From Manihot esculenta (lineage: Eukaryota; Streptophyta; Magnoliopsida; Malpighiales; Euphorbiaceae): a DNA stretch of 64,000 bases. Under the pieces are notes generated by a model, which was not told the origin of the DNA, did no database searches, and saw nothing but the letters and a program-made list of their open reading frames with translations. Shown one piece after another: positions 37,439 through 48,621 of the stretch (its first letter is position 1; every line of letters starts with the position of its first letter). The stretch spans positions 9,071,248 through 9,135,247 of the forward strand of contig NC_035162.2 in the NCBI RefSeq assembly GCF_001659605.2. Reading direction: 5' to 3'. The translations under genes and the position numbers were made by a program.

Positions 37439-39970
37439 CTAAAACTTGGCACTTCCTGGAAACTCAAACCCCATTAGCAGTCTCATTGAACTGAACTTAT
37501 TTCCCTTCCGATTGAAGAGGGGGACTGCACGGATGCCTGGCCTTAATTGAGAAACAGGCAAACAGGTTTGACCTGCAAAATCATCTTTCTCAGGCATGAT
37601 ACGGTCATGAACTTCAACACGAAGCAAAGCCAATTCTGGAACAGTCAATGGAAATGTGAACTCTTCATCCCAAATTGGTGTCCAATTGTTCTCCCTTTTT
37701 TTTGTTTTCTTCATTGTCTTGTCAGCTTGCGCTCCTGCTATGCCAACCTTCTCTCCATAGGTTTACAAGTAATGCAAGAGGTCCACAACCAAAGGCCAAA
37801 AGAATTTTAAATTTTAGCAAGCAGAGATATAGTAGATTATTTTTTTAAATACCATCCTTGCAGTAAACTCTTAACTTACCCTGATATAGAAATCTGGTGA
37901 AGAAAATAAAGTAAATTGTGCTCGCTTAAAATCTAAATGCCATCCGTCTCCCATATAAACTTTAACCTGCCAACAAAAAAGTAATAAAATCACTTAGAAG
38001 GAAGATAATGAGATGAGATTTTTATCTTACAGCAAATTCAGTACTCACCTTTAGTGTTTTCTTCACTGGCAATTTAGCTCTAGGATCAAATGTCTGATTT
38101 TCTGGACCTGTATTCATAAAAAAATCAGGTTTTTTTACATAACCACACCCTCCATTTGATCTAAACATCCCATGCATCAACCATAGTGATTTACCATATC
38201 CCTGCCATTAGCCAGAAACTTGTTAGTCTCAGAACCATGAAATTACTGTCAGTTAGGCAATTCAACAAGCAGGACAGAGGCTAAACCTGCATGTTAAGTG
38301 CAACCATTTGAGCTCCATGCAGCCAACCATTCATTGGCTTGTAGTTGGAGGAGTCGATCCTAATACCCTTAGGATATATCCTCAAAATGTTCTTCTGAGT
38401 GAATCTGAATATAATGCTTGTGTTAGATTAATCTGGTCTTGATAATTGGAAATAGTTCATGACAAATTAACCAGTTGATACCTGACGACATCTGTTCCAT
38501 GGGTTGCAACAACCTTCTCAAACTTCTGCTCACTCAGGCTAATGCGTATAACATTATCAAATTCAAGCTTTAATGCGGCCTTTAACCCACCCTTGGGCTT
38601 TCCAGCATTAATGGAAATTAGATGCTTGTATGCAGGTGCTTCTCGTGGCCGCAGTTCATGATTACAGACATTCTTGTACTCATCACCCTGATTCTGCTCA
38701 CTTGTATCTCCATCACTCTGCAGGCCATTCAAGCAAAAGCTGAACCAAGCACACAGCAAAATCTTAGTGAAATAATTAAATCAAAGAGTTGCAGCACACC
38801 TTCCCATCCTCTTCCTGGTGAGATGAAATGGGTGATAGGTCCTTCCCCCATATATCTTCACTAGAATCTCTTTCCTTCAGTAGATCAACTCCGTTTCCCT
38901 TCATGCATTTAGCTTCAAGATCCCCTTTCACTTTTGGGGGTTTGGCTGATATAATTATCTTATACTTCAGTTCCTCTGGCGAAGGGAATTCTTTCAAACA
39001 TTCAGTTTCAGGATAAAATAGCATGTCTCCAAATGTCTCGGCAATCATCTAAAAATAATAGAAATATGCAGGGGTGTTTAAAGAATTCTGAACAGGAGTG
39101 AAGTTTAAAACTTATGGAGAAAATGGTGAATACCTGCGCTACTTTAGCTTGTAGATTCTCAGTGAGGTGATCTTCAAGGGTTATTATCACAGGGTATGGA
39201 GATGAAGAGAAGGCATGCTCTTTAATGGACTTCAAACACGTAATTAGCTTCACAGGAGTTGTAAGGGTCCTACATTTATAAATTCATCAGCAAAAAATTG
39301 AAAAATTCCATCAAAGAAGCATTCAAAAAGGAAAATGAATGTTGATTTCTTCTTCCTCCCCCTCATAATAGCTGCTGCATACCATCCATGGAGAACAAGT
39401 ACATCATCTTTTGCTGAATTGGGCCATACATCAAGTTCCACAGCTCTCACACCTCTTTTCAGCGCCTTTTCAATAGGGACATCACTACAATCACTGCTGA
39501 TTTGATTTCCTGTCAAATATGAATTGTGCCCTGTATATATGAAATAATTGGACAAAGGTGCTGTCATATCTTGCTCAACCTGAAAGTGAAAAAGATTAAA
39601 GAAAAAAAAGTTAAAGAAGGCATTCATGGAGGCCAAACTAGAGTGCTAGGAAAGAAGTGAAAATCTATACCTGGTTACTTATGGGTGGATTGAGATCTGT
39701 TGAGAAAAGGAAATGGTGAAAATCATCAAGAGTGAGACAGCTCCTTACACACTTTGTGATATGATGACGCTTCTGCAAAATCTGATCCACTATCATCTCT
39801 GCATCAGAGACTGAAGCGCCACCTTCACTCTGAACTTCTACCATGAACCGCTGCAGCTGTTCTGCCGTCATGTAGTTCTTGCCTTCCGTGTACTTCACGA
39901 ATGCTTCCTTCACATCCGACGGTGGTTCTGTCTCTGTGATCCTAAACTTCCCACTAAAGCACGTTCTCAT
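37439..39970 (-). CDS. PLC: Phosphoinositide-specific phospholipase C, copy B (594 aa)
   Basis: Nine exons: 39970-39671, 39579-39383, 39269-39134, 39048-38800, 38717-38482, 38404-38287, 38201-38049, 37966-37880 and 37747-37439. Start is ATG at 39970 ([17 protein letters not shown]); the frame upstream to 40075 has no ATG. EF-hand-like region, X domain with His118 ([12 protein letters not shown]) and His164, charged linker, Y domain and C2. Two oddities: in the C2 calcium loop the E-Y-D seen in copy C is D-R-I (540-542), and the C-terminus extends past the usual FEF(V/A) end as PGSAKF. The exon 9 acceptor (GAGAGAAG) lacks a pyrimidine tract. EF and X regions are closest to copy C. Probably an active hydrolase, with altered membrane or calcium response possible. 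Confidence 0.94.
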
Positions 39971-40120
39971 CTTGCTTGGTCCAAACAGACACGCAATGCC
40001 TGTGCAATCTTTATGATCCCTGGGATCAAGAAATGTAAATGGTGTCTGCTTAATTAGGACAAGATTTGATGTCAAGATTTGTGATGAACTTTTGAGTTCT
40101 TTGATACACCTTTGGAGTTG

Positions 40121-40182
40121 TTAGAGGTCTAAATCTCTCTTCATATCTCTGCTGTTCTCAGCATTTAATCTTCCAGCTTCAT
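40121..40182 (-). promoter_or_regulatory. Run of three short uORFs in the PLC B leader
   Basis: On the minus strand: uORF1 40182-40165 (5 codons plus stop), uORF2 40164-40141 (7 codons plus stop) whose ATG directly follows the first stop, and uORF3 40144-40121 (7 codons plus stop) whose ATG overlaps the second stop (ATGA). They lie about 150-210 nt upstream of the main ATG. Whether they are transcribed depends on the start site; a TATA box at 40226-40232 suggests they are. Confidence 0.6.
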
Positions 40183-40225
40183 AAATGTGTACAGAACATG
40201 ATATGATAATGATGGTCCAGGCTTG

Positions 40226-40232
40226 CTTTATA
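40226..40232 (-). promoter_or_regulatory. Candidate TATA box of PLC B
   Basis: TATAAAG on the minus strand, about 256 nt upstream of the start codon and about 45 nt upstream of the first uORF. Position is consistent with a core promoter; not proven. Confidence 0.45.
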
Positions 40233-42229
40233 GTAAGTGTATGCACCACTGCAAGTCAACAGCATCATGAATAATTTTCAGCCTTTTCATATTTGGTTGT
40301 TACATTTTCCTTATTTCTTTCGTTCTCTTTTCCCTGAAGAAAGGTTGTTGTACTGATAACGGGAATATTTTTGGGTCACTAAAAGCATTTAGATGAAAAG
40401 CTTTCAAGACCAAATAACGCATAATCGAATCCTAAACCTACACCTTTTAAAAAAAATCAAATAAAATAGGAAGAGGGAAAAAAAATAAGAAAAAGAAGAT
40501 TTCTTTGCAGTTCAATTAAAATGACAGAATTGAAGAACATATTCCTGACAGAAGAAGAACAATTCTGTACGCGGAATTATGATTTGAGATTTAACAATGA
40601 AATTAAAAACAGAAACGAAACCTGTAATTATTGACCTGAATCTTCCTCTTATACTGACTTTGATTGACGAGGCACCAGCAGCTACGGCTGGGTGCTCCAT
40701 AAAATTAAAAGTTCAGATTACTATATATCTCCATATTACCCCCACAACGTAGAAATTAACATACACAAGAATAACGAGAAAAGCAAAATAATTAAATTAA
40801 ATAACAAAAGAGATCCATATCTGTTGGTCCAGAGACCACACACGGCAGGCAAAAGGAAAGAGAGGCCGAGCAGAAAGCACCGTGGACATTATTCATTGAA
40901 AAAACAAAAGGAAAGAAAAGAATTATTCGTCTAGAAATTAGAAATGGTTATTTTGTGTTCATCTTTGTTGAACTTCTCAAGACAATCTTTTGTCCTTTGC
41001 CAACCAAATCCAGAATAATAGCTAAACGAACCATTGGCACAATCCATAAGCTAATAAGAAGGCCCCACTTTCTTTCACTAGGCTAAATGAATTAGAATGG
41101 TTCTTGTCCCCATGTTGCAAGCCACGGAGACATGTAGCCTCTTCGTTAATTTACTTGAACAAGCAGCAACCTTGTACAATTATACTAAAGAATTTGTATT
41201 TTGAAATGTTAAGCAACTATGTTAATTAACTGGGTAACCTCAAACCACCCTCTGTAGGGCTTTTCTATTGCAGACTATATCTGCAAACCATTCAGGGTTT
41301 CATTACAATTTAAATATCTGTAAGTGGCTTTATTTAGTAACTGGACTGCTTATCTATAAAAAGAATCCCAACCCACCATCACCCCCATCCACCCACCACC
41401 CCACCCCACCCCCCCCAAAAAAAAAGAAAGAGGAAAGATCAGATACTAAAATTGATATGTGTTTGATGCAGAGTCGGACGCTGAAACTACAGTTCTAGCT
41501 TCGCCATTGACTGAGCAATTAGAGAATATATTCCATTGAGAGAGCTTGTGATAAGTACCAATGAATACTTACTGTTTTTGCCAAATCGTTGTCAATTATC
41601 TCTAAGAATAGCAGAAATGTCACTGAATTGTTCCCTCAAGAGTTCTAAAATTCCATATCCCTTTTCCCCTTGTCTCTAGTTTGCTAAAATCTCTGCCTTG
41701 CTTTGCAATGCTTTTCTTTCAATTTAACGTTACAAAACGCTAAACTTTTAGAAGAATGAAATATCTGAAAATTACTTGATTTAAGAGCAAGGCGTTCAAA
41801 ATAGGAAGTTGTCCACTTTAAGGAAGTACGTACATAATCAATATCTGTAAAAGTAAAGAATCGTAAAAGCTTGGCACATTGCAGTCTTGTTATTATTTTG
41901 TGGTGAAAAAAGGAAACTTCTAAAATATGCTCTTTCTATTAAAAAATAATTTCCTTATAGACGCTAAGAACCTTTGATTACTTGCAAATGTCAACAAGTA
42001 TGAAAACCAGTTCGAAAATGGAGCATGAAAATGCCTTGATTTAAGTTATCACTAATAAAGAAAAAAAAAAAGAAAAACGGAGAATCCTTTACAAGTGATA
42101 ATATATAATGATAGGTTCAAAAGAGATCCTCAGAAAATTTTAGAAAAAATTTGACAAAAAATAAACTACTCAGCAGAAGCATGGACATCAAAACTAGGGG
42201 AAGTATTCAACCCGGCTACATATATTCAT
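40233..42229. other. Intergenic between PLC B and PLC C
   Basis: Upstream DNA of PLC B and 3' flank of PLC C. Contains a CCACCC-rich pyrimidine tract at 41370-41420 and A-rich runs near 42060. I see no gene or bounded repeat. Confidence 0.55.
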
Positions 42230-45200
42230 TTACACAAACTCAAAGCGCATGAGAAGCCTTGCTGAGTTCAATTTCTTTCCTTTACGATCAAAAAGGGAGA
42301 CAGCTCGTATCCCTTGTTTAATTTCAGAAACAGGGAAACAAATCTGGCCAGCAAAATCATCCTTCTCAGACATATCATACTCATGAACTTCTATTCGAAG
42401 TAAAGCTATTTCAGGAACTGTCAATGGAAATGTAAATTCTTCACCCCAAACAGGTGTCCAATTGTCCTCTTTTATTTTAGTTTTCTCCATTTTCACATCA
42501 TCTGGCACTCCTGCGATGCCTACCTGCCATATGAAGGTGAATATGTTACATTGACAGTTCGCAAAGTGTGTTGCACAACTCTTATTTAGTTGTTTTTTTT
42601 GGCAGTCTGTTGACAGAACAGAAAGGATGAAGTGAAGAGGTCATTTGAAAGCAATAAAAAGCACAAAACAAATTATTAACCTACCCTGGTGTAGAAATCT
42701 GGTGGGGAATACAAATCGAAGTGTGTCTGTTTAAAATCCAAATGCCATCCATCTCCCATATACACTTTCACCTGTCAAGTAAAAAAAAAAAAAAGTTTCT
42801 AAAGCTGTCTGGGAAAGGAAAGGGGATGACGGTTTGCACCAGGCACTGACCTTTAATGTTTTCTTTACTGACAATTTGGCTTTAGGATTGAATATTTCAC
42901 CATTTGAACCCACGTTCATCAGAAAATCAGGCTTCTCCACATAACCACAACCTCCATTGGCCCTAAACATCCCATGCATCAGCCAAAGTGCTCTACCATA
43001 TCCCTGTGATTGAGAAAGACGTAATATTGCATCTCAGAACTGGAAAAATTTCCTGAAATCAAACCTTATAAATGTTTATATTTTCACTCAATCAAATGGA
43101 GGAAAATGGAAAGGTGAAAAAAAAGACCAGAAAATTGCTCAGTTGAGCTGCTCATAGCATATAACTCAAATATCACCCAATTTATAACAGTTTCTTCCGT
43201 TTTAGGCCTTCCCTTATCTTAGAGAGTACTAGGTTTGCAACTACTTGAGTAACAAATTATTCTAAATTTTCAATTTACCAATTGTCTAAACTGATTTTCC
43301 TATCCGGTAATTCTCTTTGATATGTTATTCATGGGTCCAAATTTATTATTTTGCCAATCACCATTTGACTGCCTTCAGAAGTAAATTAATCACCTCTTTA
43401 CCCTCAACTTCACATGGTGAATTATGACAATGGAATAAGCAATAGCTTAGCTGAGGTACTGACCAGTATGCATAAGAAATGACGTAGCCAGTATAGTCCC
43501 TTTTTTTCCTGAGAATGGATGGGCACTTAAATGACTTATGATCCCAATGGAGCACAAATATGTATATTACTATAGAAAAGAGATCCCAAGTTAAATGTTG
43601 ACTCATTTGCTACGCCTAATACATTGTTAATTCGATATGCCTTCATTTACTAGTCACCACTAACCATCACTTTGTTAAAATTTTACTGTTTCAGAAGTGC
43701 GTACATATTATAACGTGCTCACTGTTTCATTGTGTTTCATCCAAGCAGCTTAAAGAAATATAATCATAACAAACCTGCATATTGAATGCAACCATTTGAG
43801 CACCATGCATCCAAGCAATTAGTGGCTTATAGTTGGAAGAGTTAAACCTAGTGCCTTTAGGATACACCCGCAAGACATTTTTCTGGGTGAACCTGTACAC
43901 AGCAGTTGCAAATGATAGATTCAAGAGGTTGGAAATTTTTAACCATTTATGATAAGCAGAAAATTTCAACCAAATTCACAATCAAAGAATATTACTTCTG
44001 GCATCTTGTACTAGAAGTTGGTATGAATGATTACCTAATTACATCCATTCCATGATTTTCAGTAGCCTTTTCAAGCGCTTTCTCACTCAAACTAAGGCGT
44101 CTAATTTTATTGGGATCAACTTTTAGTGCCTCCTTTAACCCACCCTTGGGCTTTCCAGCATGAATTGCAATTAAACGCTTGTATGCATCTACTCCTACAT
44201 GGTTTAACTCATCATCACTAGCTTCACTTGAATCACTATCACTCTGTAAGCAAATGATACACAAAATAAAGAAATTAGAGCAGAAAGTATATATTCACTT
44301 ATTTGCAGTTAAAGGTGGTGAAATTTCTCAACACACCGAGTCACTATCTTCTTGACCAGGTCCAAGGTCTGATGGCTCCTTTCCCCATACATCATCATCA
44401 GAATCCTTATCCTTCTGAGATTTATTTCCCTTGATCTTTACACTTTCAGATTTATGATACTTTTTTGGCTCCTTTCCCCACACATCATCATCAGAATCCT
44501 TATCCTTCTGAGATTTATTTCCCTTGATCTTTACACTTTCAGATTTATGATACTTTTTGGGAGGTTTGGTTGAAATGATTATGCGGTGCTTCAAATCTTC
44601 TGGAGAAGGGAACTCTTCTAAGCATTCACATTCAGGATAATACAACATGTCATCAAATGTCTCGATAATAATCTAAAAACCAAAACATTTGCAATCAGTA
44701 GATTATAATTTTAAGAGAAAAAATGTCAGCTTAAATCTAGATGGGGAACCAAAACATCACCTGCGCTGCTTTAGCTTGAAGATATGGTGTAAGGTGGTCT
44801 TCAAGAGTTATTATGACAGGATACGGAGAGAAAGAAAAGGCATGTTCTTTTATGGATGTCAAGCACCTAATTAATTCCACCGGAGTTGTCAGAGTCCTAC
44901 ATTCAAGTGCATACATGTCAGCCAACAGCCAGAAAGCAAAATATAAGTGGGAGTTGTCAAAGTTCACATCAAGCAAAAAAAGTACAGTTAAAGTATTGAC
45001 ACTAGGTAGCTAGTATGATCACTAACTGTAACAACTCAACTAAAACCGGCGTATATTCCACCAGCCCAAAATAATTAATCTAAGTTATAGTTTTATGCTA
45101 ACTATTTATATAACTCATATACCCTATAAACTGTTGATGTGGGATCCCACAATAACAATTTCCCAGGTCTATTACAGTTTTATGCTCACTATTATATAAC

Positions 45201-46599
45201 TCATATATCCTATAAGCTGACGATGTGGGATCCGATCAATAACAGTTCCACATCAACATAAATTTGAGCTAAATAACTTTTGGACCTATTTTTCTCAGAT
45301 GGCCCAAATAGTTAATCCAAATTATTCACATAATTTTTATGCTACCATATATACACTTTTACAAATCCTGTACCCACACGATGTGGGCTCACACGTAGAA
45401 TATTGATGATACGTTGAAATCTTGAACCAGCCTATTTTTTATTGGTTCATAATAGTTAAAAGAGCCATGAATATTAGAATTTTGGTCATGCTTTAGTAGA
45501 TTTCTGGCAGTTACCAAATGTGAACTTCACATAAATAGAGGGATCAATATCAGAACCAAAATGCTTTCATTATAACAGAAAGTAATGAATTAGTCAATTA
45601 ATGGTAGAAGACACCAGGCTAAAGTAAATCATCAATGCATGTGTGTGAATATCTTCATCGAAGAAGATATTCCCAAATTATGGATTGTCCTAATACACTG
45701 CCCAGATAAGAACTCGAAGAAAAAAAAAAGGCAATAATGTAACGGCTGTTCAACAACAATGATGAAATAAGCGCCACAATTGGGGAAATAAGGGAAAACA
45801 AAAAATTAACACTTGAACTTAATTTCGATACCTTCCATGTAGAACATGTATATCATCCTTGGTGGAATTTGGCCATATATCAAGCTCTATCACTCTTACA
45901 CCTCTCTTCAATGCATTTATGATTGGGATATCACTGCAATCGCTGCTAAGTTGGTTTCCAGTTAGGTAGGAATTGTGGCCAGTATATATGAAATAGTGGG
46001 ATAATGGTTTTGTCATATCCTGGTGAACCTGGAAGGGACAGCATTGTGCAAATTGGAGTAAGTCGTCGCTTGAATCTAGATAGTGAAAGAAAAAGAAGAA
46101 TCATCCCATGAGTTGAGATCCCAATTTCGTCAACTCATTTCCAAGAGCACAAAAGCCATTTTCGTTGTATCATCACAGAGAAAGGATCCATTGACTAACA
46201 ATAGTCAAGTCAATGTAGAAAAGTAAAAACCCAAAACTCGATGACAAGCAGAAATTTCTTTCAAAAGAAAAAATAAATAACCTGGTTTTCTCGAATAGGG
46301 GGATTGAGATCTGCAGAAAACAAGTAATGGTGAAAATCATCAAGAGTGAGAGTGTGCCTAGTAAACTTAGCAATGTGATGCCTTTTGTTCAAAATCTGCT
46401 CGATGATCTTCTCAGCATCAGCGATGGAGGCATTAGAATCAGCCTGGACATCAACCAAGAAATTCCGGAGCTGCTCAGCCGTCATGTGGGTGGCGCCGTC
46501 AGTGTACTTCTTGAAGTGATCCTTGACATCCGGAGGGGGGCCGGCCTCTACGACTTTAAACTTCCTAATGAAGCACATACACATTCTATAATTACCCAT
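42230..46599 (-). CDS. PLC: Phosphoinositide-specific phospholipase C, copy C (615 aa)
   Basis: Nine exons: 46599-46282, 46028-45832, 44896-44761, 44672-44337, 44243-44035, 43892-43775, 43003-42851, 42771-42685 and 42523-42230. Starts [18 protein letters not shown] at an ATG with no upstream AUG in the nearby leader. EF-hand-like region (about 20-105), X domain with His124 ([12 protein letters not shown]) and His170, long acidic/basic linker, Y domain, and C2 with an intact [10 protein letters not shown] loop. Exons 2, 3, 6, 7 and 8 have the same lengths as in copies A and B (197, 136, 118, 153, 87), so the genes are true tandem duplicates. The linker exon (336 bp) carries a 93-bp in-frame tandem duplication (residues 256-286 and 287-317), which makes this the longest copy. 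Confidence 0.95.
44374..44559 (-). repeat. 93-bp in-frame tandem duplication in the X/Y linker of PLC C
   Basis: Units 44374-44466 and 44467-44559 differ at about two positions. Each encodes 31 residues, from [15 protein letters not shown] to [10 protein letters not shown], identical at protein level. The other PLC copies have one related unit at most (copy B ends its linker with a single DIWGKD-like motif). Confidence 0.97.
44897..45831 (-). other. Intron 2 of PLC C with an approximately 87-bp tandem repeat
   Basis: Within this 935-bp intron, 45085-45171 and 45172-45250 are imperfect direct repeats sharing ttttatgct.actatt, ataactcatat.cctataa and gatgtgggatcc. A third, weaker copy lies near 45320-45400. 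Possibly a transposon fragment; no ends were resolved. Confidence 0.6.
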
Positions 46600-48621
46600 T
46601 TTTGCAGAGCGAGTAGAAAGAGACTGAGATCAGTGAGTTGAAGAAGAAGAGGTGAGAGATTGTTGAAGAGTGAGGTTTTGTTGAACGCGGAACGATTGAC
46701 CTTCCCGCTTCTTTGTTGGTCAATTAATGAACAGTGATTCGTGGGTGTGATTAATTAATCGAAAGAGTAACATGAGCATATGGTTCTTGTTTGTATCTTT
46801 ATACATCCAACCAATTAAATTGGGACACGACAAAACCAACCAGCTATTACCAACCATGTTTGGGTGATTGCTCCGCACTAAATCTCTTGGAGTTTGGGAT
46901 TGTTAATAGAAAAAATAAAAATTGCTGGCTAGGGTCTTTTTGTTTAAGCAACTCTTAAATAAATAAATAATGATAAGTATCATGTGATTGAAATGTGGAA
47001 GAAAGCAGCGTTCACATCGGCATAATCATTTAATAAGTGGGCCACTTGCTGAAGACGTGAGACACGCCCAGAAAAAAGAAGTTACGAAATTATTATTTTT
47101 TTATTTAAAAATGAAAAAGTAAGGCGAATATATGGCGTCGGCAATACACGACAATATATTGACCTGCCAAGTCTTTTCTTTTGTTAGGCCTTTTTTCTGG
47201 GAAAAAAAAAAACTAATGTATAATAATTATTGATACCTAACAATTAAATTATTTTAATTATCTACTTTTAATTCATTTATCGAAACTGAATAAATATTAC
47301 AAAAAATATATTAAAATATTTTTAATATTTTAAAAATTTTATTAGTTCTTTAAATTTTAAAAAAATTCTATTAATCAGAAACATCTTAATTTTTTTATAA
47401 GATTTAATCGTGAAAATTATTTTCTAAAGATATTTCTTTTTAAAAAATTATTTAATGTATAAAAAATTTACATTCAATGTATTTTAAATTAATGTGTGCC
47501 AAATTTAGTACGCCCCTGAATATGGTCTCCTCTTTTGCATCCAATTCTCAACTTCTTTTAAAGAGGTTTAGCGGGCCCAACCCACTTGGCTTGTTTTTTT
47601 TCCCTGATATTTATTTGTTATATTAAATTAAATTATATTTCTTCTAATATAATTGTGAATTGAAATTATCATCGTTATTATGAATCAAATCTTTACCAAC
47701 TTTAAAATAAAATTATTAGTTTATAATTTAAATAGTGAACGATGTTAACAACATTTTGTTAATGTGTTAGTTTAAAGACCAATTTATATTAAAGTATTTT
47801 ACATTAAAGCTATGTTAATATAAAAGTTTTGATAGGCCTCCATTGGGGAATGAAATTCCAGAAACTAGTCTCCCAATTAAGGACTTATACTTGGAATTAC
47901 AGTCAAATTATTTAGTATGATACTTGAAAACAAACATACTTAAATTTAATTTAAGTTCAAAATTTTTTATGAGTCAAACTTAAGGTATTCAAAATTTATT
48001 TCATATTGATTCCTTTATACTTCTACCCTTTCCTTTCCTCTTGACTTTGCTCCAATTTGTAAAGAGTGTTCATCTTTAGGTTTTTTTTTTTTTACTCTTT
48101 CCCTTTCCCCTTTTCTCTATTTGATTTAATATTTGATTTCTCTTTGTACTTATTCTTCATATTTTTATCAATCCAAATAAAAGAAAGGTAAAATTCAACG
48201 CCAACCGGATTCAACAATCATGGGTGCTTGTCTGATATTTCCTCCTTCAATCATACGTTTAATTCAGAACAATGACATTTTACAAGTGATATAGGAAGCC
48301 AAACACGGATGACCCTATTTCATCATTAAATTTCTATAATCCCATTCATCATCCAATATTTTTCCTAAATAAATAAAAAGACATTTAAGTTCCCCAAATA
48401 TTTTAATGACATAGGAGCCTTTCCCTGCACCAAAGTTTACAAGTTGATAACCTTGAGATGACAAATTCACCATTGAGCATGCAAAAGCAACCACTTTTGC
48501 TCCTCAGCTTAAGCTTTTCCTTTGCAAAAGTTAATTTCCAATGCATAAATTACAAGCAACTCCATACCTGCAAGTTGCAACGTTTATATAAATACAAAAC
48601 TTATAACCTTGGCCATCTGCA
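46600..48621. other. Intergenic between PLC C and GT90 gene
   Basis: 46600-46750 is the pyrimidine-rich leader and promoter of PLC C. The rest is AT-rich, with poly-T runs near 48080. No gene or bounded repeat was recognised. 48458-48621 probably belongs to the GT90 3' UTR. Confidence 0.55.

Noticed and set aside
39971..40075. 35-residue N-terminal extension of PLC B
   Set aside because: It begins with TTG, not ATG; the first ATG in frame is at 39970 and fits the family start.
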